From Devosia equisanguinis (GTDB taxonomy: Bacteria; Pseudomonadota; Alphaproteobacteria; Rhizobiales; Hyphomicrobiaceae): a stretch of 32,452 bases of DNA. Positions 1-10,000 of this stretch are shown piece by piece. Every line of letters starts with the position of its first letter. Position 1 is the stretch's first letter. Where the stretch lies: the NCBI GenBank assembly GCA_945862355.1, contig CAMAYR010000033.1, forward strand, positions 1-32,452, written 5' to 3'. The notes beneath the pieces were generated by a model. It searched no databases, was not told the DNA's origin, and saw only the letters and a list, made by a program, of their open reading frames with translations. A program made the position numbers and the translations under genes.

Positions 1-964
1 CTCCGGCAGCCGTGATAGGGTTTGAAAAGGCAAGCGCCAGCTTGCCCGCAGCCCCGAACACGCCCGCGCCCAGGGCGCCACCACCCGTGATGCCGAGCCA
101 GACCTTGTCCCGCATGCGGAACTTCACCTCGGTGTTGGGAAACACCATCTCTACATCGGACTTCGGGATGTTCTTGAAGACCTTGATGTAGACGTTGCCC
201 GGCTTGATCTCGGAGGAGATGTCGGCACGCATCCGGCGGACCTTCTTTGTCGCCTCCTCCTCCGTCACCTTGAGGTGGTCCCTGACATCCTCGATGTGCT
301 TTTCCGGCGTCTTGAGCTTGAACAGCACGACCATGCGACGGAAGATCGGAACAGAGAACTCCTCCCTACGGAAGAACCGTGAGAGCTTTCGGCGATGGGC
401 CTTGGCCACGGATTCGCCGCGGAACGCCACCACCAGCTCTTCGAACGTGTCGAAGTCGACGGTCAGGTCGAGGCCATAGTGGCTGTCTTTCGACATGATC
501 GTCGCGGCGATTTTTTCGCGGGGGACGACGGTGTAGTTGGCCTGGGTGAGGAGGTTGTTCACCCCGCCCATTACCTCGGCCAGCATTTCCCGCCGCTCGG
601 CGTCCGTGTAGTGACGGGTGACGAACAGATCGCTGTCGGGGCTGAATGGCTCGTAGGCCTCTTGAAGGCGCGTCAGTGCGGCGGAATAGCGCTGCTTGCG
701 CCAGTAGTCGAGGTAGCGGAAGAACCGTCGCGCCTCCCCTGCCATGCCCGCCGGCCACACCTGCGGACTGGATAACCGGTCGATCAGTGCGTAGCGCGTG
801 ACGGGCAGGAATCGCTCGTCGCCCCGCGGCACTATCGCTGTGGTGTGCAGGGATGGCTCGTCGTCTTCGTTGGCGAACGCCATGGCAGCGGCGAGTGCCT
901 CATTGGAGGCTTGTGGAGACTTGCCGCCGTCGAGCGGCATCCGGGGGCTTGCGGGCGTCGACAT
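1..964 (-). CDS. TMEM143/DUF3754-like membrane protein, partial (3' end outside window)
   Basis: The minus-strand frame is open from an ATG at 964 to the left edge of the window (321 codons, no stop), so the C-terminus is missing. A purine-rich AGGGAG lies about ten bases before the start. The visible protein is mostly soluble. Around residues 180-225 it has an FRGES segment followed by a basic stretch and VVLFKLK. Near 265-295 it reads VYIKVFKNIPKSDVEMVFP, close to the 'KxFKDIPxxxLEMLFP' signature I associate with DUF3754, the bacterial relatives of mitochondrial TMEM143. The last visible residues are glycine/alanine-rich and hydrophobic, probably the start of a membrane helix. The family has no established biochemical role, so no function is assigned. 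It diverges from the repeat protein at 1230 across 265 bp. Family assignment is from memory of motifs; the gene itself is secure. Confidence 0.75.
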   Translation of the reverse strand, partial: MSTPASPRMPLDGGKSPQASNEALAAAMAFANEDDEPSLHTTAIVPRGDERFLPVTRYALIDRLSSPQVWPAGMAGEARRFFRYLDYWRKQRYSAALTRLQEAYEPFSPDSDLFVTRHYTDAERREMLAEVMGGVNNLLTQANYTVVPREKIAATIMSKDSHYGLDLTVDFDTFEELVVAFRGESVAKAHRRKLSRFFRREEFSVPIFRRMVVLFKLKTPEKHIEDVRDHLKVTEEEATKKVRRMRADISSEIKPGNVYIKVFKNIPKSDVEMVFPNTEVKFRMRDKVWLGITGGGALGAGVFGAAGKLALAFSNPITAAG

Positions 965-1229
965 TTTGGGTGGCTCCCTCTCACCTGCGCGCCGACGGCT
1001 GAGCGACGCATCCGCGTTGCCTGCTCCGGCGAGATCGTCCGCCCTCCGACGGAAGAGGAACGGGTCTGTTCATCAGTAGTTTGGCACATGATTGGCGGCA
1101 AGGCCGCGTTGTGCACATGATCCTGCCGCATCTGCCGCCGATGAACGCGCCGTGGTTCATAAATCCCGATTGCGGCGTCAGCACGCCCGAAAGGGCGCTG
1201 GCAGATGAACGGGGTCGTGCAGGGGTGGC

Positions 1230-3620
1230 ATGGTGTACGAAAACGAGGCTGATGGGACGGCATTGACCGAGACCGAGGCCGCGCTCGTCAAAGCGGCAAC
1301 GGCTGGTGAGCATGCCGATCTGAAGCGGCGGCCGATCCGCGCAAGTGTGCTTCGCGATCTGTTGCTGGAGGCGCGACCGGGCTGGGTGTTGCCACCGGTC
1401 GGGTTGCGGCTCAGCAAGGCCATCGTTCAGGGGTGTCTCGACCTCGAAGGCGCGGTGCTGACAAAGCCCTTCCTGATCTGGCATTCGCGGTTCGAGGGGG
1501 GAGGCGATAAAGGCGCATTGGTGCTGCGCGAGGCCCGGCTGCGAAGGCTCGGTATTCACTCTTGCACCGTAGAGGGCAATATCGTCGCGGACCGTGCCGA
1601 GCTCGACAATGGCCTGTTCCTCGGCGGCGGTACCTTCAAGGGGTTGCTGCAACTGCGCGGGGCGAGCATCGGCGGTGCGCTTTCGCTGGACGGGTCGGAA
1701 CTCGGCGACGGGACGACGGCGCTGCAAGCCGCGGGCCTGCGCGTAGAGGGGCCCCTCATCATCAGGCGCGCCAGAATTTCAGGTGGTATCGCGGTATCGC
1801 GGGCGCATCTGGAGGCAGGTATCTATGGAGAGGCCATCCGTATCGTCGCGCCTGGCCGGGCCATCGAGGCCGAAAGCGCCCGGATCGGTGGCGATGTGCT
1901 GCTTACGGATAGCCGGATCGAAGGCAGCGTGGGCCTCGTCAACGTGCGCCTGCAGGGCCGTTTTGCCGGCGAGCGGATGGAGGTGACGGGCGGGCCCGTC
2001 GCCATCGACGCTCGGGGCCTCGAGGCAAGTCACGGGGTCGTGCTGGATGGTGCCCGCTTGCGCGGCTCGCTTCTCCTCGATGGCGCGAAGATCGGCAATA
2101 TGTTTAACGCAGAAGGCGTCGAGATCGACGGCGGCGAGACGGCAATCGGTGCTGACGTGGTGCAGATCGGGGGGAATTGCGCGTTACCTCGGGCAAAGCT
2201 GATAGGACAGGTCTCTCTCCCAGGCGCCAGTATCGAGGGGCAGCTTCGTCTGACGGAGGCGCGTCTATTCGGGACGGACATCGCGCTACGGGCAGACGGC
2301 GCCCGCATTCGGGGTGGGTGCTTCATGTCGCGGGCCAAGGTGCACGGACTGGTGCGCTTTCCCGCCGCCGACATCGGCAACCAGCTGCGGCTGAGGGGGG
2401 CCTCCATCAAGGTCGAGGCTGGCGCTGCGCTGCTGGGTTCAGGTGCCACGTTTCGCCGCGACATCGAGTTGACCGACGGTTGCCAGCTTACCGGCGCGGT
2501 GGTGCTCGATCAGGCCCATGTCCTGGGCGCGCTCGACCTCACCGGAAGTCGGATCTCGAGTGCGGCGATCACGCGCGGAAGCCTGCCTGTCCCGCCGGCC
2601 TGGTCGAATGCGGTAGCGTTTGCCGACGAGACGGCGATCAGCCTCGTGGACAGCGTCGTCAATCGCCTCGTAATGCCCGCATCGCGGGACGATCGGCCGC
2701 GCGGTGTCGTGGACCTGTCACGTGCGCGAGCGGGGAGCTTCGAGGATTACGCCGAGGCCTGGCCGCCTCCGGTTGAGGCGCGGGCCCGCGCCAAGGACGG
2801 TCGCGACATCGAGCACATGCGGCTCGACGGGTTCGTCTACGAGCATTTGACAAATCCCTCCGGCGCGACGGTGCTGGCGCAGGGGCAGTCGGGCTCGAAG
2901 GCGTCGGAGCGCGTCGCGAGCCGCCGGGTGCTGTGGCTCAAGGGCCAGGACGAGCGCGACGTCAGGGGGCATTTCAAGCCTCAGGCCTGGGTGGCACTTG
3001 CAGATCGGCTGGCGCGCCAGGGCTACACGGACGATGCGCGCCGGATCGAGATCGCGCGGCGTCGGCGCGAGCGACGCAGCGATGCCGCGACGTTCGGCGC
3101 GCGCTGGCAGAGCCGTTTGCTCGATTGGCTGGCCCTTTATGGGCACAATCCATGGCGCACGGTTGTGTGGATGGCCGTCGTGGTCATCGTGTTCGCCGGG
3201 ATCTGGGGGGGCGCGGCGCGGCTGTGCGCGGAACCGGGATGCTTCGACGAAAGCGTGCTTGTCGTCCGCAACAAGGACGCCTACCGCGACGAGCGCTTCC
3301 ACCAGACGTATCCGGCCTTCCACGCCCTCGCCTACTCCTTCGACGTGTTCGTCCCGTTCGTGGCGTTCGGCTATGAGGACCACTGGCGGCCCAACCTCGA
3401 TTACGGCCCGATCGCCGAGCTGCCGCTGCCCTGGCCCATAGCGACCGAGGCTGCAGCGCCCTCGTCAACGCCGAATGCGCTGGGGAAAGGACCGACGCTG
3501 TCGATCACGATCGGCGGTATTCTCTACGTCTTGACGATCGTGGAGGCGCTGCTCGGCCTTGTGCTGACATCGCTGATGGTGACGGGCTTCACCGGCCTGT
3601 TGCGCGATCGCAGCGAGTAG
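1230..3620 (+). CDS. Repeat-rich (pentapeptide-like beta-helix) membrane-anchored protein of unknown function
   Basis: A 796-residue protein with three parts. Residues about 10-45 form a short helical head (LTETEAALVKAATAGE). Residues about 55-480 are an array of roughly 20-residue units with recurring patterns such as LRGASIGGALSLDGSEL and LDGARLRGSLLLDGAKI: alternating hydrophobic positions with Gly/Ala/Arg turns, expected to wind into a parallel beta-helix like pentapeptide-repeat or bactofilin-type solenoids. Residues about 570-630 are charged and helical (WLKGQDERDVRGHF). The C-terminus has one membrane helix near 635-660 and another near 755-790, with a domain of about 100 residues between them containing a Cys pair (CAEPGC). 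Similar actinobacterial proteins are, from memory, annotated only as 'membrane-associated oxidoreductase', without a visible redox motif. The ATG at 1230 follows AGGGGTGG closely. The gene stops 8 bp before the convergent rsmB stop. Function unknown. Confidence 0.8.
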   Translation: MVYENEADGTALTETEAALVKAATAGEHADLKRRPIRASVLRDLLLEARPGWVLPPVGLRLSKAIVQGCLDLEGAVLTKPFLIWHSRFEGGGDKGALVLREARLRRLGIHSCTVEGNIVADRAELDNGLFLGGGTFKGLLQLRGASIGGALSLDGSELGDGTTALQAAGLRVEGPLIIRRARISGGIAVSRAHLEAGIYGEAIRIVAPGRAIEAESARIGGDVLLTDSRIEGSVGLVNVRLQGRFAGERMEVTGGPVAIDARGLEASHGVVLDGARLRGSLLLDGAKIGNMFNAEGVEIDGGETAIGADVVQIGGNCALPRAKLIGQVSLPGASIEGQLRLTEARLFGTDIALRADGARIRGGCFMSRAKVHGLVRFPAADIGNQLRLRGASIKVEAGAALLGSGATFRRDIELTDGCQLTGAVVLDQAHVLGALDLTGSRISSAAITRGSLPVPPAWSNAVAFADETAISLVDSVVNRLVMPASRDDRPRGVVDLSRARAGSFEDYAEAWPPPVEARARAKDGRDIEHMRLDGFVYEHLTNPSGATVLAQGQSGSKASERVASRRVLWLKGQDERDVRGHFKPQAWVALADRLARQGYTDDARRIEIARRRRERRSDAATFGARWQSRLLDWLALYGHNPWRTVVWMAVVVIVFAGIWGGAARLCAEPGCFDESVLVVRNKDAYRDERFHQTYPAFHALAYSFDVFVPFVAFGYEDHWRPNLDYGPIAELPLPWPIATEAAAPSSTPNALGKGPTLSITIGGILYVLTIVEALLGLVLTSLMVTGFTGLLRDRSE

Positions 3621-3628
3621 CACGACGG

Positions 3629-4924
3629 CTAGACGGCCCGGCGCAGCGTTGCAATGAAGAAGCCATCGGTCCCGTGGCTGGCCGGCGTCAGTAGCAGCGT
3701 GTCGTCGCGTCCGTCGGCGGAGACCGGTGGCGCGCTGCCGATGACCGTGCGCCACGTCTCGGCAAAGGGCACCACGCTGAGCTCGGGGGCTTCGGCGAGC
3801 AGGGCAGCGATCGTGTCGGTGTTCTCCTCCGGCAGGATGGAGCACGTCACGTAGACGATCCGGCCACCGGGCTTCACGGATTTACGGGCGAGCTCGAGCA
3901 CGGCCCGCTGCTCGGCCTGCCGTTCGACGAGGTTGGAGGGCTTCACGCGCCACTTGGCATCGGGCCGCCGCCGCCAGACGCCCGATCCTGTGCACGGCGC
4001 GTCGACGAGTACGACGTCGAAACGAGCACCGATCGCTCCCAGTGCGGCCTCGTCGCCCGCGTCGAGCACCTGGACGTTGCGGGCGCCCGCACGCTTCAGT
4101 CGCTCGAAGATGGGGCGCAGGCGCGCGCGGTTGCCGTCGTAGGCGTAGATCTGTCCCGTGTTCTGCATGATCGCGGCGAGCGCCAGCGTCTTGCCGCCCG
4201 CTCCCGCACACAAGTCGAGCACCTGCATCCGCTGGGTGGTGCCGGTCAAAAGCGCCGCGATCTGGCTGCCCTCGTCCTGGACCTCGAACCATCCCTTGCC
4301 GTGCCCAGCCTCAGCCTCGACGTTCGGTGTCCGGCCAGGGCCGGTCGGCGGGGGAATGCGCACGCCCCACGGGGAATGCGGCGTCGCCTCCGCGTCGTAC
4401 CGTTCGAGCGCCTTCAGAACGCGATCGCGCTCCGATTTGAGCGTGTTCACGCGCAGATCGACGGGCGCGCGGCGGGCAAGTGCTGCCCCTTCGGTGGCGG
4501 CACGATCGCCGAAAGTGCGTTCCAGGGAGGGGGCGAGCCACTCGGGAAAATCGCCGAGCACGTGAGCGGGCGCGGTAGCGTCCGGCTCGCGGACGAGCGC
4601 GGCCTGCTCGTCGGCGGTGAGCGGCTCGAGTGCGTGCGGGGAGCCGTCGGCGCCGGCCGCGATCTCGTCGGCCGACATGCCGAACGCGACGTGGGCTGCC
4701 GCCAGGACGAGGGCGCGCGGCGTTTCTGCTTGCATCCGGGCTGCAAGAGAGTGACGGCGGCGCAACACGTCGTAGACGAGGTTGCCGATCGCGGCGCGGT
4801 CGCCGGAGCCCGCGAAGCGATGTCCACGGCCCCATTCCGCAAGCGCTTCGGCGGCCGGCCGGTGGCGCGTCTCGATCGTCTCGAGCACCTCGACGGCGGC
4901 GCGCAATCTTGCTCCGGGCTTCAC
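3629..4924 (-). CDS. rsmB: RsmB/NOP-family 16S rRNA (cytosine-C5) methyltransferase
   Basis: A 431-residue SAM-dependent RNA m5C methyltransferase. Residues 1-150 form a NusB-like helical RNA-binding domain (AAIGNLVYDVLRRRHSL near 45-60). The Rossmann methyltransferase domain follows, with the SAM-binding motif LDLCAGAGGKTLALAA (236-251), motif IV DAPCTGSG with Cys311, and motif VI VTCSILPEEN with Cys361. By family knowledge the motif VI Cys is the nucleophile attacking C6 of cytosine and the motif IV Cys helps release product. The NusB domain argues for RsmB (position 967 of 16S rRNA), but alphaproteobacteria can carry several paralogues, so the exact target is inferred. It starts with GTG at 4924, preceded by AAGGGA at a good distance. 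It is the last gene of the minus-strand run from gltB, 81 bp after the MAPEG gene. Confidence 0.87.
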   Translation of the reverse strand: MKPGARLRAAVEVLETIETRHRPAAEALAEWGRGHRFAGSGDRAAIGNLVYDVLRRRHSLAARMQAETPRALVLAAAHVAFGMSADEIAAGADGSPHALEPLTADEQAALVREPDATAPAHVLGDFPEWLAPSLERTFGDRAATEGAALARRAPVDLRVNTLKSERDRVLKALERYDAEATPHSPWGVRIPPPTGPGRTPNVEAEAGHGKGWFEVQDEGSQIAALLTGTTQRMQVLDLCAGAGGKTLALAAIMQNTGQIYAYDGNRARLRPIFERLKRAGARNVQVLDAGDEAALGAIGARFDVVLVDAPCTGSGVWRRRPDAKWRVKPSNLVERQAEQRAVLELARKSVKPGGRIVYVTCSILPEENTDTIAALLAEAPELSVVPFAETWRTVIGSAPPVSADGRDDTLLLTPASHGTDGFFIATLRRAV

Positions 4925-5005
4925 GGCAATTCCCTTCGGTATGTGGACAGCTTGGCCACCGATCCAGACAGTGACGGAGCGGCGATCAGGTGTCGGACGC
5001 CGCTG

Positions 5006-5434
5006 TCAGGCGCCTTCGATCATGATGCGTGCGCCGAGCCACACCCACATCGCAACGAGCGCGACGAGACCGGCGCCATAGGCCCGGCAGCGTGAGGGCA
5101 CATGGTTCGACGTCGTATAGATGTAGGCGTGCGCGAGCCGGGACAGAACGAAAATCCAGGCTCCGGCGACAATGAGCCAATCGACCTTGCGCAATACCAG
5201 CGCCAGCAGCACCAGGGCATATAGCAGCACCGGCAATTGATACTGGTTGTTATGGGCGTTGGCGATCTGGGTGATCCGCTCGGGCCAAGCGCTCTGGCCG
5301 AGCGCCACGTCCCCGAGTTTCACCTCGCCCCGGCGCAACGCATCGAGCCGGGCAGGTCCGAGCCGGAACAGGAGTGCGAAGGTGAGCCCGACCTGGATGA
5401 AGAGGGGGATGAGAAGCAACGTCGCCTGGCTCAT
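5006..5434 (-). CDS. MAPEG-family integral membrane protein
   Basis: A 142-residue protein with four predicted membrane helices: about residues 3-24, 65-83, 86-104 and 122-140. The segment AHNNQYQLPVLLYALV followed by a helix and then SRLAHAYIYTT is characteristic of the MAPEG family (membrane-associated proteins in eicosanoid and glutathione metabolism), whose eukaryotic members use glutathione. In bacteria the substrate is usually unknown. The reading frame continues upstream, but the start at 5434 is chosen because it is preceded by GAGGTG at a correct distance and because the first helix then begins at the N-terminus. It lies 35 bp after gltD and 81 bp before rsmB on the same strand, so it is probably co-transcribed. 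No functional link to glutamate synthesis is evident beyond position. Confidence 0.85.
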   Translation of the reverse strand: MSQATLLLIPLFIQVGLTFALLFRLGPARLDALRRGEVKLGDVALGQSAWPERITQIANAHNNQYQLPVLLYALVLLALVLRKVDWLIVAGAWIFVLSRLAHAYIYTTSNHVPSRCRAYGAGLVALVAMWVWLGARIMIEGA

Positions 5435-5469
5435 GTCCCACCTCGTCTGGCTCTGCGTTCGGTCTCGCC

Positions 5470-6915
5470 TCAGCGCGGCAGGTCGGTTTTGCCCATCAGG
5501 AACCGATCGATCGCGTGGGCGGCCTGACGGCCTTCTCGGATCGCCCATACGACGAGCGACTGGCCACGGCGGATGTCGCCTGCGGCGAACAGCTTCTTGG
5601 TGCCGGCCCCGCGGATACGATAGTCGCGTTCGTCGGCATCGACGCCTTTGAAGCGGCCGCGCGGCACGATGTCGAGAGCGAGCTCCTTGATGACGTCGCC
5701 GTCGAGCGGGCCCTCGAAGCCCATTGCGAACAGCACCAGATCGGCCGGCAGCTCGCCCTCGGAGCCGGGGACCGGCTGCAGCTTGCCGTCGACCTTGACG
5801 TACTTGAGGCCGGTCACGACCCCGTCCTTGCCGGCAAAGCCCGTGGTGTTGATCGAGTAGATCACCTCCGCGCCCTCGGCCTGCGACGAGGACACGCGCA
5901 GCTTGAGCGGCCAGTGGGGCCAGCTCAGCGCCTTGTTCTCGCTCGCAGGCGGGCGCGGCATGATCTCGAGTTGGGTGACGCTCGCGGCGCCCTGGCGGAA
6001 GCTCGTGCCGATGCAGTCCGAGCCGGTGTCTCCGCCGCCGATGACGATAACATGCTTGCCCTTGGCAGAGATTTCCCTGGTCTTGGCCGGTTGCTTCTCG
6101 CCGGAAACGCGGCGGTTCTGCTGTGGCAGGAAGTGCATGGCGAAGTGAAGGCCGGCGAGATCGCGGCCGGGGGCGCTCGCGAAAAAGTCGAAGGGTTTTT
6201 CCGATCCGCCGGCGAGTAGCACGGCGTCATGGTCTTTCTCGAGCTTCTTGATCTTGACGTCTTTCCCGACATGCACGCCGCAGTGGAACGTCACACCTTC
6301 CGCCTCCATCTGCTCGATGCGCCGGTCGATGATATTTTTTTCCATCTTGAAGTCGGGAATGCCGTAGCGCAGCAGGCCGCCGGCCTTGGCGCTCTTCTCG
6401 TAGACGTGGACGTCGTGTCCTACCCGTGCGAGCTGCTGTGCGGCTGCGAGGCCGGCAGGGCCCGAGCCGATAATGGCGATATTCTTGCCCGTCTTGCGTT
6501 CGGGCGGTTGCGGCGCGATCCAGCCGTTCTCGAAGGCCTTGTCGGCCACGGCGCACTCGATCGTCTTGATGGTGACGGGCTTGTCGTCGATGTTGAGTGT
6601 GCAGGCCGCCTCGCAAGGCGCTGGGCAGACGCGACCGGTCACCTCGGGGAAGTTGTTGGTGGAGTGCAGGTTCTGCGCCGCCGTCTGCCAGTCGCCGCGG
6701 TAGACCAGATCGTTCCAGTCGGGGATCTGGTTGTTCACCGGGCAGCCGTTGTGACAATACGGGATGCCGCAGTCCATGCAGCGGCTCGCCTGCGCCTTCG
6801 TCGGCTCATCGCCGAGCGGCACGACGAACTCCTGGTAGTTCTGCACCCGCTCGTCTGCAGGCTTGTACGTCCGGTCGTTGCGATCGAGCTCGAGAAAGCC
6901 GGTGATCTTGCCCAT
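5470..6915 (-). CDS. gltD: Glutamate synthase (NADPH) small (beta) subunit
   Basis: A 481-residue flavoprotein, full length for GltD. It oxidises NADPH on FAD and passes electrons through iron-sulfur clusters to the FMN of the large subunit. The N-terminal domain carries two low-potential [4Fe-4S] cysteine sets: Cys46, 49, 54 and 58 ([13 protein letters not shown]) and Cys97, 101 and 105 (CPAPCEAAC). The FAD-binding Rossmann motif GSGPAG is at 150-155 and the NADPH-binding motif GGGDTG at 293-298. Near the C-terminus [16 protein letters not shown] is the conserved second FAD segment. The ATG at 6915 is preceded by GAGGAA at suitable spacing. It sits 100 bp downstream of gltB, as expected for a gltBD operon working in the GS-GOGAT cycle, and is followed by the MAPEG gene. 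Confidence 0.96.
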   Translation of the reverse strand: MGKITGFLELDRNDRTYKPADERVQNYQEFVVPLGDEPTKAQASRCMDCGIPYCHNGCPVNNQIPDWNDLVYRGDWQTAAQNLHSTNNFPEVTGRVCPAPCEAACTLNIDDKPVTIKTIECAVADKAFENGWIAPQPPERKTGKNIAIIGSGPAGLAAAQQLARVGHDVHVYEKSAKAGGLLRYGIPDFKMEKNIIDRRIEQMEAEGVTFHCGVHVGKDVKIKKLEKDHDAVLLAGGSEKPFDFFASAPGRDLAGLHFAMHFLPQQNRRVSGEKQPAKTREISAKGKHVIVIGGGDTGSDCIGTSFRQGAASVTQLEIMPRPPASENKALSWPHWPLKLRVSSSQAEGAEVIYSINTTGFAGKDGVVTGLKYVKVDGKLQPVPGSEGELPADLVLFAMGFEGPLDGDVIKELALDIVPRGRFKGVDADERDYRIRGAGTKKLFAAGDIRRGQSLVVWAIREGRQAAHAIDRFLMGKTDLPR

Positions 6916-7015
6916 TGTCGTTCTTCCTCAAGTCGGGCTGACGAAGGATGCCCGAAATGCCTCGTCACTAGTTCCATCGCGTCGGGCTTCGCTGAACCGC
7001 GCAGCCCGACCCACG

Positions 7016-10000
7016 TTATTCTCTGACGCCGATCTCGAGCACCTCGAGGCCGGTCTTGTCGGCGGCTTGCGCCTTGCCGAGCTTGGCGAGCGCCTCGCGG
7101 TACTCGACCGGCATCACCTTCTTGAATTTCGGCAGCCAGCTCGGCCAGTCCGCCAGGATGGTCCGGGCCTTGGCCGAGTTGGTATAGTGCAGGTGTCGCG
7201 TGACCAGCCGGTGCAGGCGCTCGGCATCCTGGCTCGTCATGTCGGCCATGACGTCGACGAGACCGTGGCTTTCCAGGCTCTGACTCTGGCCCTGCAGCGA
7301 CTTCATGACTTCTTCCTCGGCAGCGACAGGTGCGAGGTCGATCATGGCGAGGTTGCAGCGCCGGTCGAAGTCGCCGGCCTCGTCGAGCACGTAGGCGATG
7401 CCCCCCGACATGCCGGCCGCGAAATTGCGGCCTGTCTCGCCCAGCACTACGACGACGCCGCCCGTCATGTACTCGCAGCCGTGGTCGCCGGTGCCTTCGA
7501 CGACGGCGATCGCGCCGGAGTTGCGAACCGCGAAGCGCTCGCCGGCGACGCCACGGAAGTAGCATTCTCCGGTGATTGCGCCGTAGAGCACGGTATTGCC
7601 GACGATGATGCTCTTCTCCGGCTCGATGCCCGACGTGGGATCAGGCCGCACGATGATCTTGCCGCCGGAGAGGCCCTTGCCGACGTAGTCGTTGCCTTCG
7701 CCGATCAGGTCGAGCGTGACGCCGCGCGCGGTCCAGGCGCCGAAGCTCTGCCCGGCTATCCCATTGAAAGTGAGCCAGATGGAATCTTCGGGCAGGCCCG
7801 TGTGGCCGTGCCGCTTGGCGATCTGGCCGGAAAGCATGGCGCCGGCCGTGCGATCACGATTTGAGATGACGATCGGCTTATTGGGATCGGTCTGATAGGT
7901 CGCACCGCCCTCGATGGCCTTGCCGACCATTTTGATGAGCTTGTTGTCGAGGACCTTGTCGAGCCCGTGGTCCTGGCGCTCGCAGTTTCTGATGGCGACG
8001 CCATCGTCGACCTCGGGCTTGTAGAACAAGCGGCGGAAATCGAGACCGCGCGTCTTCCAGTGGCGAATGGCGACATCCTTGTCTAGGAAATCGGACTGGC
8101 CGATCATTTCCTCGAACTTGCGGAAGCCCATCTGGGCCATGTGCTCACGGACCTGCTCGGCCACGAAGAAGAAGAAGTTGATGACGTGCTCTGGCTTGCC
8201 CTGGAAGCGGGCGCGCAGCACGGGGTCTTGGGTGGCGACGCCGACCGGACAGGTGTTGAGATGGCACTTGCGCATCATGATGCAACCCGCCGCTATCAAT
8301 GGTGCGGTGGCGAAGCCGAACTCGTCGGCACCGAGCAGTGCGCCGATCACTACGTCGCGGCCGGTGCGAAAGCCGCCGTCGACCTGCACAGCAATCCGCC
8401 CGCGCAGGCGGTTGGCCACCAGCGTCTGATGCGTCTCGGCGAGCCCGATCTCCCACGGCGAGCCCGCATGTTTGATCGAGGTCAGCGGCGATGCACCCGT
8501 GCCGCCCTCGAAGCCAGCGATGGTCACGTGATCCGCGCGGGCCTTGGCGACACCGGCCGCGACTGTGCCGACGCCGACCTCGGAGACGAGCTTGACCGAT
8601 ACGTCTGCGGCCGGGTTCACGTTCTTGAGGTCGAAGATGAGCTGCGCCAGATCCTCGATGGAATAGATGTCGTGGTGGGGTGGCGGCGAGATCAGTCCGA
8701 CGCCGGGCGTGGAGTGGCGCACGCTCGCAATCACCTGGTCGACCTTGTGGCCGGGAAGCTGGCCGCCTTCACCGGGCTTGGCGCCCTGCGCCATCTTGAT
8801 CTGCATCATGTCCGAGTTGACGAGGTACTCGGCCGTGACGCCGAACCGGCCCGAGGCGACCTGTTTGATGGCCGAGCGCATGGAATCGCCATTGGGCATA
8901 GGCTTGAAACGGTCGGCTTCCTCCCCGCCCTCCCCCGTGTTCGATTTGCCGCCGATGCGGTTCATGGCGATGGCGAGCGTGGTGTGTGCCTCGCGGCTGA
9001 TCGAGCCGTAGCTCATCGCACCCGTAGCAAACCGCCTGACGATCGCCGCTGCCGGCTCCACCTCGTCGAGCGGCACGGGCTTGCCGTCCATCTCGTCGGC
9101 CGTCTTGATGCGGAACAGGCCGCGCAGCGTCATCGACTGCTCGGACTGCTCGTCGATCTGGCGAGCATAGTCGCGGAACTTCTGCGGCACCTTGCCGGCT
9201 GCCGCGTCCTTGTTGTCCGTGGACCGCACGGCGTGCTGCAGATCGGCGACAACGCCTGGCCGCCACATGTGGGCCTCGCCGCGGACGCGATAGGCATAGT
9301 CGCCACCGACCTCGAGGGCCGTGGATAGTGCCGGCACGTTGCCGAAGGCCTGACGGTGCCGCTCGACGGTCTCTCGCGCGATCTGGGGCAGGCCGATGCC
9401 CTCGACCTGGCTGTGCGTGCCGGTGAAATAGCGGGCGACAAAGCTCGAACGCAGCCCGATCGCGTCGAAGATCTGGGCGCCGCAGTAAGACTGGTATGTC
9501 GATATGCCCATCTTGGACATCACCTTCAGCAGGCCCTTGTCCACCGCCTTGATGTAGCGCTTCTGGGCCTCCTTGATGGTGAGCTTCTCATCGATCCCGT
9601 ACTTGACGGGGTCGGCGCAGAGGTCCGTCAGGGTCTCGAACGCGAGGTAGGGGTTGATCGCCTCTGCGCCATACCCGGCCAGCGTGGCGAACTGGTGCAC
9701 CTCGTGGGCCTCGCCGGTCTCCACGACGAGGCCGACAGAGGTGCGCAGCCCCTGTCGGATGAGGTGATGGTGAACCGCGGAGGTTGCCAACAGGGACGGT
9801 ATCGGGATGCGGTCAGGGCCGGTGGCGCGGTCCGACAGGATGACGATGTTGAAGTCGGCGGAACGCACCGCCTCCTCGGCTTCCGCGCACACCACGTCGA
9901 GCGCATCGGACATGCCCTTGGCACCGCGGTCGGCGGGGTAGGTTATGTCGAGCGTGATCGAGGTGAAGTGGTTGTCCTTCACCTCGCCGATCTGTCGCAC

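Noticed and set aside
1184-1197. Small hairpin CGCCC-GAAA-GGGCG before the repeat-protein gene
   Set aside because: Only 5 bp, no T-run and common by chance in GC-rich DNA; not enough to call a regulator.
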